Origin: Deltaproteobacteria bacterium RBG_16_54_18 | GTDB taxonomy: Bacteria > Desulfobacterota > B13-G15 > RBG-16-54-18 | Length of the DNA stretch: 10,004 nt | Assembly (NCBI GenBank): GCA_001797935.1 | Contig: MGQT01000046.1 | Location: 1 to 10,004, forward strand | Direction: 5' to 3' | In this document: positions 1 through 6,034 of the stretch, piece by piece | Layout: each line of letters starts with the position of its first letter | Numbering within the stretch: position 1 is the stretch's first letter | Position numbers and translations under genes: made by a program | The notes under the pieces: model-generated | Database searches by the model: none | Told to the model about the DNA's origin: nothing | What the model saw: the letters and a program-made list of their open reading frames with translations, nothing else

Positions 1-726
1 GATCTTGACCGGCACGATCTCTTCTTTAAAGATCCCGTTCTTGATGGCGGCCATGGCCCGCTGCTGGCTCATGAGGCTCAGTTCGTCCTGCTCCTGTCTG
101 CTGATCTTGCAGCGCTCGGCGATGTTCTCCGCCGTAAGCCCCATGTGGTAGCCGTAGAATATCTCCCAGAGGCCGTCGAAGACCATGAGGTCAATGATCT
201 CCCCCTTGGAAGAGACGTCCATCCGGTACCCCCACCGTGCCTTCGGCAGGCTATACGGGGCAAGGCTCATATTTTCCATGCCGCCGGCCACCATGACGTC
301 TGCCTGCCCCGCCCCGATGGTCTGAGCCGCGAGCGTGATGGCCTTGAGCCCGGAAGCGCATATCTTGTTCACCGTGCAGGCATTAGTCTCCTTGGGCAGC
401 CCCGCATAAATGGTGGCCTGACGGGCGCTATTCTGGCCGAGGCCCGCCTGCAGGACGTTCCCCATGATTACCTCATCCACCTGCACGGGCTTTAAGGCGG
501 CGTCCCATTGCCCGTACCGCTCATCCAAAACCGTTCGTTTTTCTCCCTTGAGGGCCTCCGGACCGATATCCAGCAAGACCGGGCTTGTCTCAGGTCGCAA
601 GCCCACCCGCTGCAGGGCCTCCCTGATCACCAGGGCCCCCAATTGTACTACCGGCGTATCCTTGAGGGTGCCGCCGAAGGACCCGATTGGCGTCCTGACA
701 CCGCTGACAATAACCACCTCTCTCAT
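1..726 (-). CDS. Thiolase (acetyl-CoA acetyltransferase family), partial, 3' end outside window
   Basis: Translation of the minus strand from ATG at 726 gives 242 codons open to the left edge, beginning MREVVIVSGVRTPIGSFGG, a classic thiolase N-terminus. The catalytic nucleophile is Cys123 in NKICASGLKA, and the family motif VAGGMENMS follows. Thiolases condense two acyl-CoA units or cleave 3-ketoacyl-CoA in the cytoplasm, in beta-oxidation or in butyrate/polyhydroxybutyrate metabolism. The sequence alone does not settle the direction or chain length. An AGGAG ribosome site (736-740) lies at normal distance from the ATG. The nucleophile lies about 30 residues later than in typical thiolases (about Cys89) because of extra sequence at roughly residues 44-80. 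The C-terminal His and Cys acid/base residues lie outside the window. Family call is secure; the exact substrate is unknown. Confidence 0.95.
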   Translation of the reverse strand, partial: MREVVIVSGVRTPIGSFGGTLKDTPVVQLGALVIREALQRVGLRPETSPVLLDIGPEALKGEKRTVLDERYGQWDAALKPVQVDEVIMGNVLQAGLGQNSARQATIYAGLPKETNACTVNKICASGLKAITLAAQTIGAGQADVMVAGGMENMSLAPYSLPKARWGYRMDVSSKGEIIDLMVFDGLWEIFYGYHMGLTAENIAERCKISRQEQDELSLMSQQRAMAAIKNGIFKEEIVPVKI

Positions 727-829
727 GTCGCTTGACTCCTTTCTATTCTATTCCCTATCCCTTACGTGGGAAAAAAGAAAAACATTTTGTCAAAAAAAAC
801 TCAGGATAGTAAAATTTTTCACAACACTA

Positions 830-858
830 TACATAATCATAAAGTGGCACCTTGTCAA
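830..858 (-). promoter_or_regulatory. Candidate sigma-70 promoter for the thiolase gene
   Basis: On the minus strand a perfect -35 hexamer TTGACA (858-853) is followed by 17 bases and a weak -10, TATGTA (835-830), with TATAGT a few bases further on. It lies about 100 bases upstream of the thiolase ATG in AT-rich DNA. The -35 is convincing and the -10 is not, so the exact start point is uncertain. Confidence 0.4.
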
Positions 859-893
859 CAGATTTCTGATTGCTACCTTACATAACGGTAACG

Positions 894-1154
894 TCAACAT
901 ATTTGTCTCAGCAAGAGAAACGGGGTACCGGTTCCCTGTTCGTGGTTTTCGCCGCTGAACACGGCACATAAGATCCTTTCCCTACCGGCACGGTCTGCAA
1001 AGACACCCCTAGGTCTTGTTCTCCTCCTCACCTCCCGAAACCGCCGCTTAATGGCATTCGTGGTACGGATCTGACTCCACCGGGATGGATCGTTGATCTG
1101 GAAAAAGGTGGCCCGTGGTACCCCTTTTCCTTCCCTGACACAAGATATGATACG
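894..1154 (-). pseudogene. IS256-family transposase, C-terminal remnant
   Basis: Reading the minus strand towards a TGA at 896-894, one frame gives a typical C-terminus of the IS256 (mutator-like) transposase family: SQIRTTNAIKRRFREVRRR, then RPRGVFADRAGRERIL, then ENHEQGTGTPFLL. Clear similarity starts near 1109 with FFQIND. Further upstream the frame stays open to a TAG at 1157-1155 but no longer resembles a transposase. About 70 codons of an expected protein of roughly 400 residues remain, so the catalytic DDE core is missing and the piece cannot transpose. I see no convincing terminal inverted repeat or target duplication. It indicates an old insertion between the thiolase and the TRAP-type gene. 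Family call rests on motif recognition only. Confidence 0.85.
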
Positions 1155-1264
1155 CTACCATGATCTATATATACCTCCTTGATTTTTTGAAACGCCTATG
1201 GCATATTGCCCACAGTAACTAGTTCCCTAAAAGAGGATAAGGGGACCAAAATTGAAATTTATAG

Positions 1265-1302
1265 GTGACATTTTATGATATTATTCTGCAAATTTTTGTC
1301 AC
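1265..1302. promoter_or_regulatory. Inverted repeat GTGACA-N26-TGTCAC, candidate activator-binding site
   Basis: GTGACA (1265-1270) and its exact reverse complement TGTCAC (1297-1302) are 26 bases apart, with half-site centres about three helical turns apart. They lie roughly 105-145 bases upstream of the start point predicted from the sigma-54 promoter, which is where sigma-54 enhancer-binding activators usually bind. A short TGCC-CGT-GGCA palindrome (1304-1314) lies next to it. Six-base arms can arise by chance, so the functional role is inferred from position. Confidence 0.35.
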
Positions 1303-1381
1303 TTGCCCGTGGCAGCAGGCTTACTCGTATGTTGCAAGTCCAGGAAAGTATACGTTATTTCTAATAAAATGAACTGCTTTA

Positions 1382-1396
1382 TGGCACAAAATTTGC
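1382..1396 (+). promoter_or_regulatory. Sigma-54 (RpoN) promoter
   Basis: TGGCAC (1382-1387), five bases, then TTGC (1393-1396) matches the sigma-54 consensus TGGCAC-N5-TTGC at every conserved position, with the required 10 bases between the GG and GC dinucleotides. Transcription would begin near 1408, about 90 bases upstream of the solute-binding-protein start. Such promoters need an ATP-dependent enhancer-binding activator, none of which is encoded in this window. The gene downstream is therefore probably switched on by a specific signal. Confidence 0.8.
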
Positions 1397-1496
1397 AATT
1401 AATAAAGTAAACTCTCGAACTAATAAGGATGGATGACTTGCCAACGTTCGCACAAATAATGATAACGAGTTCACCGCACACATGGAGGAGGTTTTT

Positions 1497-2522
1497 ATGA
1501 TGAAGAAGTTTTTCTTTGTGTTCATGGCTGTATGTATTGTATCGGCTTTTATTATATCCCTCACCCCGGAAGTCCACGCGCAAGCCATTCAACTTACCTA
1601 CAGCAATTTTTTTCCTCCCACCCACGTCCAGAGTCAGTTAGCCGATTACTGGTGCAAGGAGGTGGAAATACGAACCAATGGAAGGGTCAAGATAAAGTAT
1701 TATCCCGGCGGGACCCTGACAAAGGCCAATGAATGTTATGAAGGTGTGGTAAAGGGCAAATCCGATCTCGGATTTTCCATGTTGGCATATTCCCAGGGCA
1801 GATTCCCGGTGATGGGGGCCGTGGACCTCCCTCTGGGGTATACCAGCGGGAAGGTGGCTACAGCAGTAGCAAACGAGATCTATCGGCAGTTCAAGCCCAA
1901 AGAGCTCAGCGACACGGAGGTGATGTATCTCCATGCCCTCGGCCCTAACCTTATCGCGACGAGGGGTAAGGCGGTGAGGAGATTGGAGGAGATGAGAGGG
2001 CTGAGGATCAGGGTCCCCGGCATCAGCAGCGAATTGGTCGTAAAGAACCTCGGCGCCATACCAGTCCCCAAACCCATGCCGGAATACTATCAATTAGTTA
2101 AAAGCGGCCAGCTCAACGGCTGTGTTCATCCCTTAGAGACCATGAAAGGGTGGAAGCTGGCAGAGGTGGAGAATTATGTTACGGCCTCCTATCCCATTGC
2201 CTCTACCAGCACCTTTTTCGTCGTCATGAACAAGGCGAAATGGAATTCCTTGCCCAAGGATATTCAGACTATCATCAAAGCGATCAACAACGAATGGATA
2301 CCGCAGCACGGCGAGGCATGGGATACCACCGACCGTGAGGGTATGCTCTTTTTCCTCAACCATGGGGGTCAGATGATCGGGCTTAATAGTCAAGAAGCTG
2401 CCCGTTGGAAAAAGGCCGTTGCACCCCTCATTGACGATTATGTAAAATTTCTGGACGGACAAGGGCTTAACGGTCGGAAGGTCATCGATGCCGCCATCGG
2501 TACCCTGGACAGTATGCAATAG
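1497..2522 (+). CDS. TRAP-type solute-binding protein (DctP family)
   Basis: The 341-residue product has a lipophilic signal peptide (residues 1-29, lysines at 3-4, likely cleavage after VHA), so it should be periplasmic. The mature part reads as a DctP-family binding protein: YYPGGTL near residue 68, the conserved ligand arginine region GLRIRVPG (Arg172), and KSGQLNGCVHPLETMKGWKL (about 202-221), the stretch where most relatives read G-x-x-DG. DctP proteins capture organic acids and pass them to DctQ/DctM membrane subunits, but neither is encoded here. The first in-frame ATG (1482) lies upstream of and within a GGAGGAGG ribosome site (1484-1491), so translation probably starts at 1497 or 1500. 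A sigma-54 promoter lies upstream. The ligand cannot be told; the Asn208-Gly in place of Asp-Gly suggests a non-standard pocket. Family call is firm. Confidence 0.9.
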   Translation: MMKKFFFVFMAVCIVSAFIISLTPEVHAQAIQLTYSNFFPPTHVQSQLADYWCKEVEIRTNGRVKIKYYPGGTLTKANECYEGVVKGKSDLGFSMLAYSQGRFPVMGAVDLPLGYTSGKVATAVANEIYRQFKPKELSDTEVMYLHALGPNLIATRGKAVRRLEEMRGLRIRVPGISSELVVKNLGAIPVPKPMPEYYQLVKSGQLNGCVHPLETMKGWKLAEVENYVTASYPIASTSTFFVVMNKAKWNSLPKDIQTIIKAINNEWIPQHGEAWDTTDREGMLFFLNHGGQMIGLNSQEAARWKKAVAPLIDDYVKFLDGQGLNGRKVIDAAIGTLDSMQ

Positions 2523-2535
2523 ACCAGGGGAGTGC

Positions 2536-2568
2536 GGTCATGACCATGACAGTTGCCTGATGGCACTG
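2536..2568. other. Palindrome and stem-loop between the binding-protein and sensor genes
   Basis: A perfect 10-base palindrome GGTCATGACC (2536-2545) is followed by a potential RNA hairpin. CAG-T-TGCC (2550-2557) can pair with GGCACTG (2562-2568) around a TGAT loop, giving seven base pairs with one bulged T. No T-run follows, so it does not look like an intrinsic terminator. It could stabilise or process the upstream message, which is common between a highly expressed binding-protein gene and its neighbour, or bind a regulator. Confidence 0.35.
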
Positions 2569-2661
2569 TGGAAGGCAAGAGGGGAGGAACGCCGGAATGA
2601 GGACGATTGAATTCGCGGGCAATCCTTCCGTTACCTCGCCGTAAAAAAAGGAGAATCTGCC

Positions 2662-3654
2662 ATGTCAGCAAAAAGATTTGAAGATGAGGTGATACCGTCG
2701 AACCCGGTATCCCGTGGGACGGAACCCGCAGCGGCACCGTCATCTGCCCCTCAACAACTGGGGTTCGGCGTAAAGAGCTTGAGGGGCAAGATGTTCGGCC
2801 TTTTCTTTGTTATTCCCCTCGCCCTGATCATTACATCGAGCTTACTCTATATATGGCAACTCACCACACTTTCTTCGCGCCTTGCCAAAGGCGGTACGGA
2901 GATGGCCACCCAAATGAGCGAGGATATCCTGACGAGGAGGGCACAGGCAGTCGCGTCACAAGTACAAGTATATCTCACCACGCATCCCGAGTTGAAAAGG
3001 CCCATGTTCAACTATGATATAAATTTCAAATCGATCGCCGTACAAAAAGTGGGGGCGAAGGATTACACCGCCCTCTATGAAAAGCCGGGCACTGACGGAA
3101 TCTGGCGCACCTGGGCCCATGTCAACCCTGATATTGTCGGCATAGACATGTCGACCTTAAAAAAATCCCTCGGGGAAAGCTTTGACGGTTTCTGGAAGAT
3201 TTACGCCGGCATTCAGGACAAACCCGAATCGAAAGGGTACTATGACTGGCAAGATCCTGACGGCGTCATGCGTAAAAAGTTCATGGTAGTTGCACCGGTC
3301 CCGGGAACGTCCTTCGCCGTTGCCGCCACGGCATACACCGAAGAATTTACCAACCCCATAAGATTGATGCAAGACAACGCGAATCAATTTGCCATCAGGA
3401 CCAGGAATATCGTTATCGCTATCCTGGCCGTCACCCTGATCCTGATCGGCGTCATCGTGGCTGTCTATGGGTACCGTTTAACAGAGAGGATCACGCACTT
3501 GACCCAGATTGCCGACCGCATCAGCGTTGGCGATATGGATGTCGAAATCGGAGGATTACAAGCACAGGATGAAATCGGAGAACTATCCCGCGCCATCCGT
3601 CGAATGCAGGAAAGTATCCGTCTCGCCATAAAGCGACTGAGGGAGCGACGGTAA
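2662..3654 (+). CDS. Membrane sensor with extracytoplasmic Cache-type domain and terminal HAMP domain, no output domain
   Basis: The 330-residue protein starts with a Pro/Ala-rich cytoplasmic leader (1-40). Next come a membrane segment (about 44-65), a periplasmic domain (66-249), a second membrane segment (about 250-270) and a HAMP linker (about 271-324, with the DEIGELSRAI motif). It then ends at RLRERR. The periplasmic domain ends in GYYDWQDPDG...KKFMVVAPV...FAVAATAYTEEF, the pattern of single-Cache small-molecule sensors. HAMP normally passes conformational change to a kinase, cyclase, phosphatase or chemotaxis domain, yet none follows. The stop is soon followed by a terminator, and I see no frameshifted continuation. 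An AAGGAG site (2648-2653) sets the start. It probably shares a transcript with the binding-protein gene 139 bases upstream. It may signal by pairing with another HAMP protein (inference). Confidence 0.85.
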   Translation: MSAKRFEDEVIPSNPVSRGTEPAAAPSSAPQQLGFGVKSLRGKMFGLFFVIPLALIITSSLLYIWQLTTLSSRLAKGGTEMATQMSEDILTRRAQAVASQVQVYLTTHPELKRPMFNYDINFKSIAVQKVGAKDYTALYEKPGTDGIWRTWAHVNPDIVGIDMSTLKKSLGESFDGFWKIYAGIQDKPESKGYYDWQDPDGVMRKKFMVVAPVPGTSFAVAATAYTEEFTNPIRLMQDNANQFAIRTRNIVIAILAVTLILIGVIVAVYGYRLTERITHLTQIADRISVGDMDVEIGGLQAQDEIGELSRAIRRMQESIRLAIKRLRERR

Positions 3655-3684
3655 GCAGTTTCTGCCGCGTGCGCCAAAGAAGAT

Positions 3685-3717
3685 GGCCCGTCGAGCATTA
3701 TGCTCGGCGGGCCTTTT
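3685..3717. terminator. Strong intrinsic terminator, probably bidirectional
   Basis: GGCCCG-T-CGAGCA (3685-3697) pairs with TGCTCG-G-CGGGCC (3701-3713), twelve Watson-Crick pairs plus one wobble around a TTA loop, followed by TTTT (3714-3717). It ends the Cache-HAMP transcript. On the minus strand it lies just beyond the 3' end of tRNA-Ala and could end that transcript too, though the minus-strand T-run is poor. Confidence 0.85.
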
Positions 3718-3726
3718 GCTTGCGTA

Positions 3727-3802
<76 letters not shown>

Positions 3803-3817
3803 TTGTGTTAAAATTTA

Positions 3818-3846
3818 ATTATAAAACTCATATCCGCGGGTGTCAA
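3818..3846 (-). promoter_or_regulatory. Consensus sigma-70 promoter for tRNA-Ala
   Basis: On the minus strand TTGACA (3846-3841), a 17-base spacer, then TATAAT (3823-3818): a perfect match to both hexamers at the optimal spacing. Transcription should start near 3811, only about 9 bases before the mature tRNA 5' end. Confidence 0.9.
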
Positions 3847-3891
3847 GGCTTGTCATCAAGCGGGAGCAAGGAGAGGCCTCATAGTTTTTTA

Positions 3892-3920
3892 TTGACTCTC
3901 GTGCGACGAATCCCTATAGT
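3892..3920 (+). promoter_or_regulatory. Sigma-70 promoter for tRNA-Leu
   Basis: TTGACT (3892-3897), a 17-base spacer and TATAGT (3915-3920) match the consensus at ten of twelve positions. The -10 ends 9 bases before the mature tRNA-Leu 5' end. It is back-to-back with the tRNA-Ala promoter. Confidence 0.85.
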
Positions 3921-3929
3921 TGATCAACA

Positions 3930-4017
3930 GCCGGAGTGGCGGAACTGGGAGACGCAGGGGACTCAAAATCCCCCGGGCCTCGCGCCTGTGAGGGTTCGAA
4001 TCCCTCCTCCGGCACCA
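3930..4017 (+). tRNA. tRNA-Leu, anticodon CAA
   Basis: This is a complete class II tRNA with a long variable arm. The acceptor is GCCGGAG with CTCCGGC and discriminator A. The anticodon arm is GGGGA-CTCAAAA-TCCCC, giving anticodon CAA for the UUG codon. The variable arm is CGGGCCTCGCGCCTGT, the T arm carries GGTTCGAATCC, and CCA is encoded (4015-4017). The anticodon, the variable arm and discriminator A agree on leucine. Confidence 0.96.
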
Positions 4018-4048
4018 GGACGTTTTATAGACACACCGCAGGAAATGA

Positions 4049-4240
4049 TCAAAAGCAATGCTCCGCAATTTCTAACGCCGCCTTATCCGCTCTTTTTATC
4101 GCCTGCGCCTTGGCAGGTGCCAAGCTTAACACGGTACTGACAAAAAAGCGGGCAGTGGCCAACTTACCGCTGTAAAAGGCCGCATCGGCATTTTCCGCCA
4201 GCAGCTTTTCCACGGCAGCAAGTTTGTCAAGCCCCCTCCC
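4049..4240 (-). pseudogene. Acyl-CoA dehydrogenase C-terminal remnant
   Basis: On the minus strand a frame open from just after a TAA (4243-4241) to a TGA (4051-4049) encodes 63 residues. It reads DAAFYSGKLATARFF near the middle and KAALEIAEHCF at the end. This matches the usual C-terminus of the large acyl-CoA dehydrogenase subfamily (FYxGKxxTAxFF ... LEIxEExF), which oxidises acyl-CoA to enoyl-CoA in beta-oxidation and related pathways. There is no start codon or ribosome site, and the FAD-binding and catalytic parts are absent, so it is a leftover of a deleted gene. It ends 31 bases past tRNA-Leu. Identification is by motif memory, not by a search. Confidence 0.7.
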
Positions 4241-4254
4241 TTACTTAAGTACAA

Positions 4255-4276
4255 AGCCGCTTGCAAAATAGCGGCT
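4255..4276. other. Short inverted repeat AGCCGCT/AGCGGCT
   Basis: AGCCGCT (4255-4261) and AGCGGCT (4270-4276) form a perfect seven-base-pair stem with an eight-base loop, just beyond the acyl-CoA dehydrogenase remnant. No T-run follows on either strand. It overlaps the -35 of a possible moa promoter, so it could be an operator, or a relic of the lost gene. Confidence 0.3.
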
Positions 4277-4289
4277 CAGCGCTTATAGT
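4261..4289 (+). promoter_or_regulatory. Possible sigma-70 promoter of the moa operon
   Basis: TTGCAA (4261-4266), 17 bases, TATAGT (4284-4289). The -10 is good and the -35 is weak. It would give a leader of about 235 bases that includes the whole structured RNA upstream of moaA. No better promoter is visible between the remnant and the leader RNA. Confidence 0.4.
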
Positions 4290-4343
4290 TTTAATAAGAA
4301 TGGTGTTTTTCTTCGCCAGAGTCGTAGTGGCGTAAAAAAATGG

Positions 4344-4511
4344 ATCTTCCGAGCCTTCCGCCTAAGTCCGGTAAGGAAATGAAAAGGAAAGGATAAGGAG
4401 GGTGGCCGTTACGGCGTGTTTGGAAACGATCACGCCCCCCGCGCTTGGAAAGGAAGTCCAGGACAAACAATGCAGGGCCGGTGGCCGGCGCGGGGTCATC
4501 GGCCTTTTTTT
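4344..4511 (+). ncRNA. Structured moaA leader, candidate molybdenum-cofactor riboswitch with terminator-like end
   Basis: The 5' leader of moaA is full of complementary segments. CCTTCCG (4354-4360) pairs with CGG-T-AAGG (4369-4376). GGCGTG (4413-4418) pairs with CACGCC (4431-4436). CCCCGCGC (4437-4444) pairs perfectly over eight bases with GCGCGGGG (4488-4495), and GCCGG (4477-4481) can pair with CCGGC (4485-4489). The last two share bases 4488-4489, so they may compete. A third option pairs GGCCG (4483-4487) with CGGCC (4500-4504) ahead of seven Ts (4505-4511), which would be a terminator. The Moco RNA motif is known upstream of moaA in many bacteria and includes proteobacterial examples. 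The position and architecture fit it, but I cannot align it to the published consensus here. Confidence 0.65.
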
Positions 4512-4531
4512 CCGTAGCTATTGTGAGCCTT

Positions 4532-5521
4532 ATGAAGCTGTTAAGCGACGACTATAATCGCACGATCAATTACCTGCGCTTATCCATCACCGACCGGTGC
4601 AATCTGCGCTGTCGCTACTGTATGCCCGAGGAAGGGGTGGAGTTGTTGGGGCACGGCGACCTGCTCACCTATGAGGAAATCCTCAGGATCATTGAGGTCT
4701 TTGCCCGCAACGGCATATCGAAGGTCCGCTTGACCGGCGGCGAACCCCTGGTGCGCAAAGGGGTGGTTGACCTCGTCAAGGGCATCGCCGTAATCGCGGG
4801 AATCAGAGACGTGAGCCTGACCACGAACGGCGTCCTGTTGGCGGAATACGCAGGTGCCCTGGCAGGGGCAGGACTGCGCCGCATTAATGTAAGCCTCGAT
4901 ACACTGAAACCCGAACGATTCGCCTACATCACCCGGAGAGATAAATTCAAAGAGGTGTGGGCAGGGATTGAGGCCGCCCTTTCTCACGGCCTTCAGCCGG
5001 TGAAGGTAAACGTCGTGGTCATACACGGCTTTAATGACGACGAGATCAAAGACTTTGCCCGCTTGAGCCTCGCCTACCCGCTCCATGTCCGCTTTATCGA
5101 ATACATGCCCATGGGTCACGGGGAAGAGTGGCAGAATAAGGAGGTCATCCCCTCCGCGCAAATCATGGAGGAGATTAGAGAGCTCGGGGAGTTACGTCAC
5201 GGCAGCCATGAGGAGAACGACGGGCCGGCACAGCGATATTACCTTGCCGGGGGCCAAGGGGAGATCGGCTTTATCTCGCCCATCAGCAGCCACTTTTGCA
5301 CGCAGTGTAACCGGCTCCGTCTTACCCCGGAAGGGCGGATAAGGACCTGCCTCTTTTCCGACGAGGAGATCGACCTCAGAGGGCAGTTGCGGGGGGCAGG
5401 GACGGCCGAGCAGATCGAAGAGGCCCTCCATCAGGCCCTCCGGGCCAAGCCCGAAGGGCACCGGATCGGGGACATTCGTTTTAAGAAGTGTCAACGCGGC
5501 ATGCACGCCATAGGAGGATAA
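4532..5521 (+). CDS. moaA: GTP 3',8-cyclase MoaA (radical SAM)
   Basis: MoaA is a radical-SAM enzyme that rearranges GTP to 3',8-cyclo-7,8-dihydro-GTP, the first step of molybdopterin synthesis. From ATG 4532 the protein is 329 residues, the usual length. The SAM-binding iron-sulfur cluster is held by C23-x3-C27-x2-C30 (DRCNLRCRYCMP). The C-terminal cluster is held by C256-x2-C259-x13-C273, and the TGGEP motif and C-terminal GG pair are present. Translation could extend in frame to a TTG at 4445, but that start lies inside the structured leader and adds non-conserved residues, so it is rejected. The Shine-Dalgarno at 4532 is poor, and GTG 4523 is a less likely alternative. moaC follows after three bases with its own AGGAGG. 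Confidence 0.96.
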   Translation: MKLLSDDYNRTINYLRLSITDRCNLRCRYCMPEEGVELLGHGDLLTYEEILRIIEVFARNGISKVRLTGGEPLVRKGVVDLVKGIAVIAGIRDVSLTTNGVLLAEYAGALAGAGLRRINVSLDTLKPERFAYITRRDKFKEVWAGIEAALSHGLQPVKVNVVVIHGFNDDEIKDFARLSLAYPLHVRFIEYMPMGHGEEWQNKEVIPSAQIMEEIRELGELRHGSHEENDGPAQRYYLAGGQGEIGFISPISSHFCTQCNRLRLTPEGRIRTCLFSDEEIDLRGQLRGAGTAEQIEEALHQALRAKPEGHRIGDIRFKKCQRGMHAIGG

Positions 5522-5524
5522 CCG

Positions 5525-6034
5525 ATGAAGAAATTCACCCACCTGGACGAGAAGGGGAAGGCCACGATGGTTGATGTCACGGCAAAAGAGAACACCCTGC
5601 GGCAGGCCACGGCCCAGGGCACGGTCATCATGCGCCCCGATACCTTCGAGCGCATCATGGCAGGGGGGATGGAAAAGGGGGATGTCTTGGGAGTGGCCAA
5701 GGTGGCGGGGATCATGGCGGCCAAGCACACGGCAGAGCTCATCCCCCTGTGTCATCCCTTAAACATCACGCACGTGGAGATCACCTTCAACCCGATCGCA
5801 GGGCAACACCGTATTGATATTGTGGCGCAGGTCCAGGTGACCGGCAAGACGGGCGTCGAGATGGAGGCCCTGGTAGCGGTTACCACGGCCGCCCTGACCG
5901 TCTACGATATGTGCAAGGCCGTGGACCGGGAAATGGTGATCTCCGACATCCACCTCGTGGAGAAGCGGGGGGGAAAGAGTGGGCATTTCGTATGGGGGAA
6001 GAAAGATGCAAGGGAAGGTAGTCGCGATCAATAG
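5525..6034 (+). CDS. moaC: Cyclic pyranopterin monophosphate synthase MoaC
   Basis: MoaC converts the MoaA product 3',8-cyclo-dihydro-GTP to cyclic pyranopterin monophosphate in the cytoplasm. The 169-residue protein has all signature blocks: MVDVTAKENTLRQA (15-28), KHTAELIPLCHPL (67-79), TGVEMEALVAV (109-119) and VYDMCKAVDREM (126-137). The predicted active-site residues His77, Asp128, Lys131 and Lys147 are in place and match the numbering I know for the E. coli enzyme. A strong AGGAGG (5512-5517) overlaps the moaA stop region. The last 28 bases overlap the start of the MOSC gene, so the three are co-transcribed and probably coupled. Confidence 0.97.
   Translation: MKKFTHLDEKGKATMVDVTAKENTLRQATAQGTVIMRPDTFERIMAGGMEKGDVLGVAKVAGIMAAKHTAELIPLCHPLNITHVEITFNPIAGQHRIDIVAQVQVTGKTGVEMEALVAVTTAALTVYDMCKAVDREMVISDIHLVEKRGGKSGHFVWGKKDAREGSRDQ

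Noticed and set aside
464..958. 164-codon plus-strand open frame across the thiolase start and upstream region
   Set aside because: Its first half is antisense to a clear thiolase gene and its second half crosses the thiolase promoter and the transposase remnant. The content is not protein-like.
1141..1190. Minus-strand AAGGAGG followed by ATG near 1170, suggesting a small gene
   Set aside because: The frame from this ATG is not the transposase frame and encodes nothing recognisable. It looks like a chance purine run.
1299..1625. 108-codon minus-strand open frame antisense to the binding-protein start
   Set aside because: It covers the sigma-54 promoter and the signal-peptide coding region on the other strand and has no recognisable motif.
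4445..4531. N-terminal extension of moaA starting at a TTG at 4445
   Set aside because: The extension lies inside the structured leader RNA and before the T-run, encodes non-conserved residues, and the ATG at 4532 gives the normal 329-residue MoaA.
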